From an uncultured Candidatus Saccharibacteria bacterium (GTDB lineage: Bacteria; Patescibacteria; Saccharimonadia; Saccharimonadales; 2-12-FULL-41-12), in the NCBI GenBank assembly GCA_946478995.1, contig CAMLDK010000012.1, positions 1-15,771 on the forward strand: a DNA stretch of 15,771 nt, written 5' to 3'. The translations under genes were made by a program, and so were the position numbers. Under the pieces are notes generated by a model. That model did not search any database. It was given only the letters and a program-made list of their open reading frames with translations, and was not told where the DNA came from. The first letter of the stretch is position 1, and each line of letters opens with the position of its first letter. Of this stretch, positions 1 through 7,360 are shown piece after piece.

Positions 1-1122
1 AAACTCAATATCTTAAAGAACAGGTATAGCTTTATAAATACCGACACGTCACTTTCTACAGTTGACGGTGTTCTGCAGGAGATCATTGTCGATATAGACG
101 ACAATATTAACAAGTTCATCAAGTCGCACGAATACTATGACGTACTAGGGCAACTTTACATTGAATTTTTACGATACGCCAATAGCGATAAGGGGTTGGG
201 CATTGTCCTCACCCCACCCCACATTACAGAATTTATGGCACAACTTGGGGAAGTTAATAAAAACAGTGTGGTATACGACAACTGTACAGGTACAGGCGGT
301 TTCTTGGTCAGTGCCATGTCTTTAATGACTGAGGACGCCAAGGGTGATCAAGAAAAAATAAAGCACATCAAGAAAGAGCAACTTATAGGTGTGGAATTCC
401 AGGCTCATATTTTCGCATTGGCATGTTCTAACATGTTCATACACCAAGACGGGAAGACAAATATTCTTAAAGGCAGCTGTTTTGACGAAGAAATAATGTT
501 GAAAGTTAAAGCCCAGCATCCTACAGTCGGCCTTTTAAACCCACCATACAAGGCTGACAAGAAAAAGGACACTGAAGAACTCGAGTTTGTTCTAAATAAT
601 CTTGACTGTATTGAACAGGGTGGTAAATGTGTGGCTATTGTACCCATGGCAACCGCCTTGGCGCAGAAGGGTAAAGTGCTAGAACTGAAAAAGAAGCTCC
701 TTCAAAAACATACACTTGAAGCAGTATTTTCTATGCCCGATGAGCTTTTCTTCAATTCCAAAGTCGGAGTAATTTCTTGCATCATGGTGTTTACTGCGAA
801 GCGACCACATCCCGCCGGCAAAACGACACATTTTGGATATTACAAAGATGATGGTTTCGTAAAGCGAAAAAATAAAGGCAGAATTGACTTGTTTGACAGA
901 TTTGGTGGAATAAAGGCATCTTGGATAGAAGCATATTTCAATAAGCAGGAGGTTCCCGGGCTTAGTGTTAATAAGTCGGTGAATGCTGAAGACGAGTGGT
1001 GCGCAGAAGCCTACATGGAGACTGACTATTCTAGTCTCTCGGAAAAAGAGTTTTTAAAGTCTGTGAAAGAGTATATATATTTTAAGGAACTTTTTGACTA
1101 TGAGATTAGTGAAAGTAAGTGA
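1..1122 (+). CDS. N-6 adenine DNA methylase, HsdM/BcgI-type (5' truncated by window)
   Basis: Methylates adenine in DNA using S-adenosylmethionine and would work with the specificity subunit encoded immediately downstream. The frame is open from base 1, so the true start lies upstream and at least 373 residues are visible. Counting codons from base 1, the SAM-binding motif DNCTGTGGF is at 93-101 and the catalytic NPPY motif at 180-183, both diagnostic of the gamma-class N6-adenine methylases of type I and type IIG/IIB systems. The stretch GLGIVLTPPHITEFM just before motif I matches the usual entry into the catalytic domain. The stop overlaps the next gene by about 23 bases, indicating translational coupling. 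The missing N-terminus would show whether a nuclease domain is fused (BcgI-like) or whether this is a plain HsdM. No restriction (HsdR) gene is visible downstream. Confidence 0.92.
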   Translation, partial: KLNILKNRYSFINTDTSLSTVDGVLQEIIVDIDDNINKFIKSHEYYDVLGQLYIEFLRYANSDKGLGIVLTPPHITEFMAQLGEVNKNSVVYDNCTGTGGFLVSAMSLMTEDAKGDQEKIKHIKKEQLIGVEFQAHIFALACSNMFIHQDGKTNILKGSCFDEEIMLKVKAQHPTVGLLNPPYKADKKKDTEELEFVLNNLDCIEQGGKCVAIVPMATALAQKGKVLELKKKLLQKHTLEAVFSMPDELFFNSKVGVISCIMVFTAKRPHPAGKTTHFGYYKDDGFVKRKNKGRIDLFDRFGGIKASWIEAYFNKQEVPGLSVNKSVNAEDEWCAEAYMETDYSSLSEKEFLKSVKEYIYFKELFDYEISESK

Positions 1123-2059
1123 CGTCTTTGACGTAAGATATGGAACTAGCCTCGAACTTTTAAACCTTGAAAGTTGCTCAAAGTCTGATCCAAATGCTGT
1201 CAATTTCGTGTCCAGAACAGAAAAGAATAACGGCGTTTCAGGTATTGTGAAAAAACTCCGTGATCTAGAGCCATTTGAAGCAGGCTTAATAACAGTTGCT
1301 GGTAGCGGTAATTCTGTATTAGAGTCATTTGTTCAGTCCTCGCCTTTTTATACGGGGTTTCATGTGTTTATCCTACGACCAAAGAAAGAGTTAACGGAAT
1401 TGGAAAAGTTATTTTTCTGTTACTGTATTCGCATTAACCAATACAAATATAGTTTCGGCAGGCAAGCAAATAAAACTCTAAAGGACCTGCTTATACCCGA
1501 AAAACCCCCTGAAGGGTGGCAAGAACATGACATAAATAGGCTAGACAACCTAAACAAACACCCTTTGAAAAAAGAAGTATACAATATTGCTCCAAAGGAG
1601 TGGAAGTTATTTAATTTGAAAGATTACTTTGATATTGGTGCCTCTAGCGATGAGTTGATTAACGATTTGAACGAAGGCGGCAAAACCCCCTACATCACCT
1701 CTTCAGATAGGAATAACGGAATTTCATCGTACGTTAAAGAGTTGCCCACAAATCCAGAGCAAACTATTACAGCCAATAGGGGTGGTTCTGTGGGATACTT
1801 TTTCTTTCAACCGTACCCATACAAGGCCACGCCGGTTGATGTAAGAATTCTTTACCCAAAGTTTACTATGAACCGTTACATAGGGCTCTTTCTTAGGACC
1901 GTACTACAGTTAGAGAAGTATAGGTTTAATTATAGTAGAAAAATGGGCAGCGACAGATTGGCACGACTTCAGATTAAGTTACCGTCAAAAAAAGGCGAAC
2001 CTGACTGGGACTACATGGAGGCGTATATTAAGTCACTGCCATATTCTGCGTCAATCTGA
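1100..2059 (+). CDS. Restriction-modification specificity subunit with two target recognition domains
   Basis: DNA sequence-recognition subunit that directs the upstream methylase to its target. It has 319 residues, shorter than a typical type I HsdS of about 400 and close to BcgI-type B subunits. Two homologous halves are visible: the first begins at KVSDVFDVRYG and carries RTEKNNGVSG; the second begins near residue 170 at EWKLFNLKDYFDIG and carries SSDRNNGIS. Each half later has a helical segment ending in a LKDLLIP-like or LARLQIKLP motif, as in TRD-plus-helix units. A joining stretch near 140-165 (KPPEGWQEHDINRLDNLNK) replaces the long coiled coil of HsdS. Start: ATG at 1100 is used here; a TTG at 1094 is better spaced from AAGGA at 1083 and cannot be excluded. 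The overlap with the methylase gene supports one operon and one complex. Confidence 0.85.
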   Translation: MRLVKVSDVFDVRYGTSLELLNLESCSKSDPNAVNFVSRTEKNNGVSGIVKKLRDLEPFEAGLITVAGSGNSVLESFVQSSPFYTGFHVFILRPKKELTELEKLFFCYCIRINQYKYSFGRQANKTLKDLLIPEKPPEGWQEHDINRLDNLNKHPLKKEVYNIAPKEWKLFNLKDYFDIGASSDELINDLNEGGKTPYITSSDRNNGISSYVKELPTNPEQTITANRGGSVGYFFFQPYPYKATPVDVRILYPKFTMNRYIGLFLRTVLQLEKYRFNYSRKMGSDRLARLQIKLPSKKGEPDWDYMEAYIKSLPYSASI

Positions 2060-2143
2060 AATAGAGAGTAAGCGCGGCGTCTGTTCATGTAGAGAACAGC
2101 TATAAAAGTAATAAATTAGACAATAAATGCTACTCTAATAGTA

Positions 2144-3961
2144 ATGAAAGCTGTAGGAGTTATATCTGGTCGCTATATAAAAGTTCGCATCGTTCAGTTT
2201 GTAGCTGCCGAGTTAATTCTACTATGCGGGTTATGGTTAATTTTCGGGAAAATTGACGGTACGATATTTTGGCCATTAAGCGTTGGACTGGCTCTTCCCA
2301 CTCTCTTTACCGAACCGTACTTTACCGGTCCCCGCACTGCTCTGGCTACAGCAATAGCACAAGTTGCTAGCTACTTCTCTAGTGACCATTCAACCGAAAC
2401 AGCACTTTGGCGACTACTAATAATCAGCAGCGCCGTTGTGGCTGTATGTGCAATTCTTGCTATGTTGCGACAACAGCATTCAGGACAGATATTCCATTGG
2501 GTTGCAACACGCCTTGGAAGAGCGGCAGTATTAGGCTCAATAGTTTCGGTGATACTGGTCTTACAGGTCGCAGAACAAGAACCTTCTAACGCTACGGCTA
2601 CAGCGGTGCTTATTCTGATAGTTTACGCTGTTATATTTCTTGATTGGGCAAAACTAACACTTAACCCAAGCAAGACCAGGAAAGAGAGTGCATATATCAC
2701 TGCACTTTTTGCACCTAACCAATTACTTATCAGTACGTATACTATCTTAGAAATAGGTAAGCGAGTCACCATTGAAGGCGGAAAAGGTTCTTGTGGCGGT
2801 TTTGTCGCAGAGGAGCTTGCAGCAGAATCTGGCTCACGATACAGGATTGTTCTTGATAAACATTGGAGGAATGTAACAGATACAGCTGATATGCCCTGCA
2901 TAGTCAAAAGTCTGAAGGATAAATCTTCTAAAGCGCTAGGGTTTGCTATAGAAGGAAGTACCGAGGCAACTATACGCATGAACCCTACTTCTGAACTTAA
3001 AATAGGTCAAACGCTGGAAATGTCAGATCACGAAGGAAAATTACTATACCAAGTTTCTGGGTTAAGACTTGAAGAGGAGATTTGGTCAAACAGTTCTGCT
3101 CTTGTACCTCGCGCAAAACTTGTACAAGTAGGCGCATTAAATGATGAAGGCAGAATAGTGGTTCGTCCCACATTGCCAGGCCCTTATCAGAAAATCATAT
3201 CAGCTAGTGATAGCACATCAACTCTTAGTGATGACTTTATGCGTATAGGAGTAATGAAGGGTACGTCCATACCGGTAGGCATAAGAAAGGACTGGATGGC
3301 TAACCATGGTCATCTAGCGGTTCTGGGGATGTCTGGTATGGGTAAAACAACGACAGCAGCCAAGCTGGCACAGCTCGCTCAGCCGGAAGACGCGTTTGTT
3401 ATATTAGATGAAACGTCTGAATATCGTACGCGGTTGAATTTTGAGCCAATACTACCGTCCGCATTGGATTGGGATGTTGGAGGTGTCTCGGTTTGTGAAC
3501 CAGGTGGCGAATTGCCGGAAGAATGTAAAAAGATTGTAGAAGCTGCAATGCAAGCTGCACAGGCTGAGTACTCTAATGGCCAAACGCCACGCCGCAGATA
3601 TATTTTGCTTGAAGAGGCACATGGTTGGCTACCTGAGTGGAATTTCACTGTGCCTGCCCAAACCACGCAAGTAAATAAAACTTGTCGCTACATACTTCAA
3701 GCCAGAAAGTTTAATATTAGTTTCATAATGGTTTCACAAAGAACGGCTGTTATAAGTAAATCTGCGATTAGTCAGTGCGAAAACTACATCATGCTGCGGA
3801 CTCTCGACCAAACCAGCTTAGAGTACGTAGAGGGGGTGGTAGGAAGTGAATTAAAAAAAGTAATACCAGAATTAAGTCGTTATGAGGCTATATGCGTTGG
3901 GCCACTCTTTAATTCTGACAGCCCAATAATCGTCACGCTTGACCCCGCATTGACGGTGTAA
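2144..3961 (+). CDS. Membrane-embedded HerA/DUF87-type ATPase
   Basis: Predicted FtsK/HerA-superfamily ATPase of 605 residues. The N-terminal 175 residues contain about five hydrophobic segments (roughly 17-35, 40-56, 85-106, 126-143 and 150-168), so the protein is anchored in the membrane. Residues of about 185-350 are beta-rich and may form a HAS-barrel-like domain. The ATPase core follows: Walker A GMSGMGKTT at 395-403, Walker B YILLEEAH at 486-493, then RKFNISFIMVSQR and SQCENYIMLR, the sensor segments typical of HerA. Family members are hexameric DNA or protein translocases, and many prokaryotic HerA genes sit in defence loci with a nuclease partner. No NurA-like or other nuclease is visible beside it. 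The gene lies 84 bases after the specificity subunit. The Walker motifs make the ATPase call secure; the biological role is unknown. Confidence 0.85.
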   Translation: MKAVGVISGRYIKVRIVQFVAAELILLCGLWLIFGKIDGTIFWPLSVGLALPTLFTEPYFTGPRTALATAIAQVASYFSSDHSTETALWRLLIISSAVVAVCAILAMLRQQHSGQIFHWVATRLGRAAVLGSIVSVILVLQVAEQEPSNATATAVLILIVYAVIFLDWAKLTLNPSKTRKESAYITALFAPNQLLISTYTILEIGKRVTIEGGKGSCGGFVAEELAAESGSRYRIVLDKHWRNVTDTADMPCIVKSLKDKSSKALGFAIEGSTEATIRMNPTSELKIGQTLEMSDHEGKLLYQVSGLRLEEEIWSNSSALVPRAKLVQVGALNDEGRIVVRPTLPGPYQKIISASDSTSTLSDDFMRIGVMKGTSIPVGIRKDWMANHGHLAVLGMSGMGKTTTAAKLAQLAQPEDAFVILDETSEYRTRLNFEPILPSALDWDVGGVSVCEPGGELPEECKKIVEAAMQAAQAEYSNGQTPRRRYILLEEAHGWLPEWNFTVPAQTTQVNKTCRYILQARKFNISFIMVSQRTAVISKSAISQCENYIMLRTLDQTSLEYVEGVVGSELKKVIPELSRYEAICVGPLFNSDSPIIVTLDPALTV

Positions 3962-4082
3962 CTCTCGCCTCTTACTTACTCAGCAAATACTCTTGGTAAG
4001 GAACAGCTAGAATTATTCTCCATTTAGCTACCTCATTTCTAGTTTCGTGTAAAAATAATTGAAAGTATTGCACCACTACCTC

Positions 4083-4091
4083 TGTTATAAG
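4083..4091 (+). promoter_or_regulatory. Candidate extended -10 promoter for the two-helix membrane protein gene
   Basis: TGTTATAAG matches an extended -10 element (TGnTATAAT) with one mismatch. It would start transcription near 4098, about 50 bases before the ATG at 4149. No good -35 element is seen at the normal distance. This is the only notable signal in the gap at 3962-4148. Confidence 0.35.
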
Positions 4092-4148
4092 AAATTTTTA
4101 TAAAAACAGATTTTGCAAAAACGAGAATAATAAGCCAGAATTCAGTGT

Positions 4149-4478
4149 ATGGACAAAGATGAAGAACGCAAGGAAAGGTCATTGTTGTATTTTGAATTAG
4201 GTTTCTATAAAGGACGTGCATCATCGCTTTACAGATTAAACCAATTTCTTAATTTCTCTTTATATTTAATAAGTGGTGGTGTTTGGTGCTTCGTAATAGT
4301 CAAGTCTGGACTTTCTGATGAATGGAAAATCGGGCTTATAACTCTATTAGCTCCAATCATTATTGGTGTTTTAAAGCTTATTAATGACCAGCCCTCTCCC
4401 GAAAAAGACTTTAATAACTTGCTCAAAAAAGAAGCTGAAGAGCTCAAGCTGAGGGAGTCATTAAAAGACAAATTTTAG
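4149..4478 (+). CDS. Small two-helix membrane protein, function unknown
   Basis: A 109-residue protein that I do not recognise by family. The first 33 residues are charged and tyrosine-rich (DKDEERKERSLLYFELGFYKG). Two transmembrane segments follow at about 34-54 (NFSLYLISGGVWCFVIV) and 61-80 (IGLITLLAPIIIGVLKLI), joined by a short turn. The C-terminal 27 residues are a charged helix rich in Lys and Glu. This layout of a helical N-arm, a two-helix hairpin and a charged tail resembles the SLATT-type 2TM proteins found in bacterial defence loci. The resemblance is one of architecture only. It lies downstream of the HerA-like ATPase in the same AT-rich block, with a 187-base gap and a possible promoter of its own. 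No strong Shine-Dalgarno precedes the ATG. Confidence 0.7.
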   Translation: MDKDEERKERSLLYFELGFYKGRASSLYRLNQFLNFSLYLISGGVWCFVIVKSGLSDEWKIGLITLLAPIIIGVLKLINDQPSPEKDFNNLLKKEAEELKLRESLKDKF

Positions 4479-4597
4479 ACACAATTATTTACTAGGTATT
4501 CATGATATGGTACTTCCAGTAAATTCTTCCAACGTTTTACCTTATCATTAATTTGGTGTAAGTTTTTTCCTCTGTACTGCACCAGTTGAGAATTTTC

Positions 4598-4622
4598 GGA
4601 CGCTTCGGCGTCCTTTTTGTTT
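4598..4622 (+). terminator. Intrinsic terminator with TTCG tetraloop
   Basis: A perfect 6-bp stem GGACGC/GCGTCC closes a stable TTCG tetraloop and is followed by TTTTTGTTTT. It ends the transcript of the AT-rich island and insulates the DUF1428 gene that begins at 4678. Confidence 0.85.
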
Positions 4623-4626
4623 TAGC

Positions 4627-4655
4627 TTGAGTGTTAAACTTATAAAGCATATAAC
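4627..4655 (+). promoter_or_regulatory. Candidate promoter for the DUF1428-VOC pair
   Basis: TTGAGT at 4627-4632 and TATAAC at 4650-4655 are separated by 17 bases, placing the start of transcription near 4662, just ahead of the Shine-Dalgarno GAGGAG at 4664. It lies directly after the terminator at 4598. Confidence 0.5.
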
Positions 4656-4677
4656 TTTAAAAAGAGGAGTAATCAAT

Positions 4678-5067
4678 ATGGCGAAATATATAGATGGATT
4701 TGTACTGGTAATACCAAAAGGTAAAGAAGCCGAATACCAGAAAATGGCAGAAGAAGGGCGAGATTCCTGGATGAGGCATGGTGCGCTAGAATACTTTGAA
4801 TGCAAGGGTGACGATCTTAAGCAAGAAGAAATGGGTGATTTAAAATCACGTTCTTTCAGCGAAATGGCTGGTGCAGAAGACGGGGACGACGTATGGTTTT
4901 CTTTTATTGTTTTTGAATCCAAGGAACACCGCGATGAGGTAAATAAAAAAGTGATGGAAGAGATGGACGCAGCTTACGCCGAACAAAGCGACTTTGCAAT
5001 GCCCTTCGAAATGAACAAAATGGCAAAAGGTGGATTTGAGGTTGTCGTCGAAGGTCAAAAGGCTTAG
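4678..5067 (+). CDS. DUF1428 family protein (YbaA-like)
   Basis: A 129-residue protein of the DUF1428 family, small cytosolic alpha/beta proteins with a dimeric ferredoxin-like fold and no established reaction. Family hallmarks seen here are the opening YIDGFVLVIPKGKEAEYQKM, the segment WMRHGALEYFECKGDD, the central VWFSFIVFESKEHRDEVN and the closing MPFEMNKMAKGGFEVVVE. It is essentially a full-length single domain. The start is fixed by a strong GAGGAG eight bases upstream of ATG 4678; a longer GTG-initiated version would add a non-conserved tail. A VOC-family gene follows after 17 bases and is probably co-transcribed. Such accessory genes are common in free-living bacteria, so acquisition by transfer is plausible. 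Confidence 0.9.
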   Translation: MAKYIDGFVLVIPKGKEAEYQKMAEEGRDSWMRHGALEYFECKGDDLKQEEMGDLKSRSFSEMAGAEDGDDVWFSFIVFESKEHRDEVNKKVMEEMDAAYAEQSDFAMPFEMNKMAKGGFEVVVEGQKA

Positions 5068-5084
5068 GTTGCCAAATATTAGAT

Positions 5085-5555
5085 ATGAAATCGAAAAACT
5101 CTAATCTGAAAAGGATGGATAACATTGGCATCGTTGTTGAGTCTCTTGACGATGCTATTTCATTTTTCACCGAGCTTGGATTAAACCTTGAAGGGCGGGG
5201 AATGGTTGAGGGAGAATGGGCCGGGCGTGTCACCGGATTGGGCGACCAGAGCGTTGAGGTAGCTATGATGGTTACCCCGGATGGACACAGCCGATTAGAA
5301 TTATCACGTTTTCTCACCCCGCCCGTAGTCGCTGATAATCGCAACGCCCCGGTTAACACTCTTGGCTACTTGCGGGCAATGTTTACCGTAGGAGATATTG
5401 ATGAGACAGTATCCAGGCTAAAGGAACACGGCGCGGAGCTTGTCGGCGATATAGTTCAGTACGAGAACATGTATCGTCTATGCTATATCCGTGGTCCTGA
5501 AAAAATCCTCATTGGACTAGCAGAAGAATTGAAAATGGAAACTGAGCGCGAATAG
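5085..5555 (+). CDS. VOC (glyoxalase/bleomycin-resistance fold) family protein
   Basis: A 156-residue vicinal-oxygen-chelate-fold protein with two beta-alpha-beta-beta-beta modules: the first starts at MDNIGIVVESLDDAISFF and the second at GYLRAMFTVGDIDETVSRL. The usual metal ligands are partly replaced: Asn stands where many members have His in the first strand (DNIGI), and Arg stands in the second module (GYLRAMF) where His is common. One Glu (RLELSRF) is retained, and the last strand reads EKILIGLAEEL. It may therefore bind a small molecule without classical metal catalysis. The block SRFLTPPVVADNRNAPVN is a strong signature of one VOC subgroup. ATG 5085 lacks a clear Shine-Dalgarno; an internal ATG at 5115 with AAAAGG abutting it is an alternative. 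The gene is convergent with the next one. Confidence 0.88.
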   Translation: MKSKNSNLKRMDNIGIVVESLDDAISFFTELGLNLEGRGMVEGEWAGRVTGLGDQSVEVAMMVTPDGHSRLELSRFLTPPVVADNRNAPVNTLGYLRAMFTVGDIDETVSRLKEHGAELVGDIVQYENMYRLCYIRGPEKILIGLAEELKMETERE

Positions 5556-5574
5556 GGCATCACAGCTCATTCTT

Positions 5575-6624
5575 TTAAATAGTCTGAGCACTAAAAAGCT
5601 GTCTTGGCATAAAGAAGTTTATAACTCGCTGTTCATCTGTCGCAGGCTCCAACTTCCCGACATGATATTTAGCAGCTATTATATCTACGGGCTTACCATA
5701 GCTTGATAACATTGCCCTTACTAAAGCGATTGCTTCTTCTTTTGCAACAACAACATTTGGGGCTGTAGAGTCATATTCACCACGAGTTATTCCTAGTATA
5801 TCCGCAACAAGGTCCGCAGCTCCTGGCACAATAAAATCAACATCCGGATATTCAGATATGTTTTCAATATGTTCAACGCTATCTGGGTTTATACCAATTT
5901 GATCAGGATCCAGTTCTACGCGAAAGAAATCCTGAATATCACCTTGTTCTTCCGGGTTTAATGTGTTTGGCAGTATAAGTCTGACTGACATGCCTAAATC
6001 TTGAAATCTTTGAGCAACTGCCAGTTGGTTTGCGAGCAATTTTTCGTCGGCTAAAAGTCTGCCTGATCCTCTCAATCCCGGGAATTTTCCATCATTTGCT
6101 AGAAAACTATATTCGTCAGGGTTGTAATCCATTGGCCTTAAATAAATAATATTCGTTCCAGCAGAGGCCACATTTTGAATAATTGAATCTATCCGGTCAG
6201 TAGTATCTGCATCAAAAGGCAAGCCAACCACGGCTTGGTTAATTCCTCGTAAAGCTATAAATTCACCTCTGACGAAAATTCCCGAGGATCTAGCTATAAG
6301 TTCGCTAGCATTTTCTGGCAATAGATCAGGAAAACTTGTAAATAATCCAAATTTGCCTTCAGGCAGTTTAGGTTCACTTCCTTCAAAAGCAGATCTAGGT
6401 CTCAATGACTCAGCACATATATTATCAATATGAGAACCCGGGGTTATGTCAGATCCTGGTGGAATCCTCTCGAATTCTGTTCCGAGATTTCTAATAAACT
6501 CCGGACAGTCTGTAACACTCATTATTTTATTATACAAGAAATAGTACGCTATGTCAAAATACTCTGTTGGGGCACTGTCAAGAGTACAAAGTTCCTTTAG
6601 ATAAATATCTAGTTGCTGAGTCAC
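5575..6624 (-). CDS. Divergent PEP-utilising-enzyme TIM-barrel-like protein, probable pseudoenzyme
   Basis: A 349-residue protein that I align by eye with the C-terminal PEP/pyruvate barrel of PEP synthase, PPDK and enzyme I. Matching landmarks in order are GIFVRGEFIAL (family: G-x-GL-x-R-x-EF), YLRPMDYNPDEY (family: RLSDFKSNEY), PGLRGSGRLL (family: GFRGASRYI), VRLILPNTLNPEE (family: IMVPFVRTVGE) and PGAADLVADILGITR (family: GSNDLTQLTLGLDR). The two PEP-binding arginines appear conserved, but Asn of the N-D-L motif is Ala. The catalytic Cys segment GICGQ corresponds to GKPVDIIAAK, with no Cys. The ATP-grasp and phosphohistidine domains are absent and the N-terminal 90 residues are unrecognised. 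The likely role is binding or regulation, not catalysis. The start is GTG 6624; the ribosome site is weak. Confidence 0.7.
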   Translation of the reverse strand: MTQQLDIYLKELCTLDSAPTEYFDIAYYFLYNKIMSVTDCPEFIRNLGTEFERIPPGSDITPGSHIDNICAESLRPRSAFEGSEPKLPEGKFGLFTSFPDLLPENASELIARSSGIFVRGEFIALRGINQAVVGLPFDADTTDRIDSIIQNVASAGTNIIYLRPMDYNPDEYSFLANDGKFPGLRGSGRLLADEKLLANQLAVAQRFQDLGMSVRLILPNTLNPEEQGDIQDFFRVELDPDQIGINPDSVEHIENISEYPDVDFIVPGAADLVADILGITRGEYDSTAPNVVVAKEEAIALVRAMLSSYGKPVDIIAAKYHVGKLEPATDEQRVINFFMPRQLFSAQTI

Positions 6625-6712
6625 TACAGTTCCCGGCAGGTATCTTTATTGTGTGAAATTTTACAGACAAAAATTTATGTTAAGGGTAAAATCTTTGTAA
6701 GGTAGATATTAA

Positions 6713-7306
6713 ATGAGAAAAATAATAGTCATAACAATGATTACACTGGATGGGGTGATGCAGGCACCCGGCGGGCCGGAAGAAGATACATCTGGCGGTT
6801 TTGAATACGGCGGTTGGACGGCGCCTTACGCAGCGGCCAACGGGAATGAATTCTTTGAAAAAAATATGCAGCCGGCGGAATATTTGCTGGGCAGAAAAAC
6901 ATTTGAGATTTTTGCCGGCTATTGGCCTGACCATGCAGATGTCTGGCCGGGCATCAATAAGGGCAATAAGTATGTTCTGTCCAACACCATAGAGAAGTCT
7001 GATTGGGAATTCACATATTTTATAAAAGGCTTGGAAGACATCAAAAAGCTCAAAGATTCCAATGGTCCCGACCTCCACGTCTGGGGCAGCGGTAAGCTCA
7101 TTCAGCTGCTACTGGAAAATGATTTAGTGGACGAGCTCAGACTCGTAACCTACCCGTTGACGCTTGGCCAAGGACAAAAGCTGTTTGCTGAAGGCACAAT
7201 CCCGGCGACATTCACGCTAACAGAAAGTACTGTTACACCAGACGGAGTGATTATGGCTAATTACAAGCGCGCCGGAAAAGTCGAAACAGATACTGTCGGA
7301 GCTTAG
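6713..7306 (+). CDS. RibD C-terminal/dihydrofolate-reductase-like family protein (first of two)
   Basis: A 197-residue protein of the RibD_C/DHFR-like superfamily, NADPH-binding reductase folds related to the riboflavin reductase domain and to YyaP/YwjB-type proteins. The opening RKIIVITMITLDGVMQAPGG is the substrate-side first strand with the conserved S/T-LDG element. EYLLGRKTFEIFAGYW is the hallmark L-GR-T-F helix. HVWGSGKLIQLLLENDLVDELRLVTYP is the nucleotide-binding G-S/G-G turn followed by the L-DE-L helix, and GQGQKLF closes the core. It lacks the deaminase half of RibD and no riboflavin genes are adjacent, so the substrate is unknown. AAGG lies 11 bases before the ATG. It is divergent from the minus-strand TIM-barrel gene and 54 bases upstream of a second family member. 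Confidence 0.88.
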   Translation: MRKIIVITMITLDGVMQAPGGPEEDTSGGFEYGGWTAPYAAANGNEFFEKNMQPAEYLLGRKTFEIFAGYWPDHADVWPGINKGNKYVLSNTIEKSDWEFTYFIKGLEDIKKLKDSNGPDLHVWGSGKLIQLLLENDLVDELRLVTYPLTLGQGQKLFAEGTIPATFTLTESTVTPDGVIMANYKRAGKVETDTVGA

Positions 7307-7360
7307 ACGCAAATGCATGTCAAACAGCAGCCTTGAGGAGTAATATAAGGAGAGTTTACC

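Noticed and set aside
2081..2099. Hairpin CTGTTC/GAACAG after the specificity subunit gene
   Set aside because: Only 6 bp and not followed by a T tract, so it is not supported as a terminator.
2623..2979. Minus-strand open frame inside the HerA-like gene
   Set aside because: The plus-strand protein has a complete ATPase core and membrane domain; the antisense frame has no motif of its own.
4904..5359. Open frame on the minus strand opposite the DUF1428 and VOC genes
   Set aside because: It is antisense to two clear protein families, is rich in Ser/Arg/Pro as antisense frames typically are, and shows no recognisable domain.
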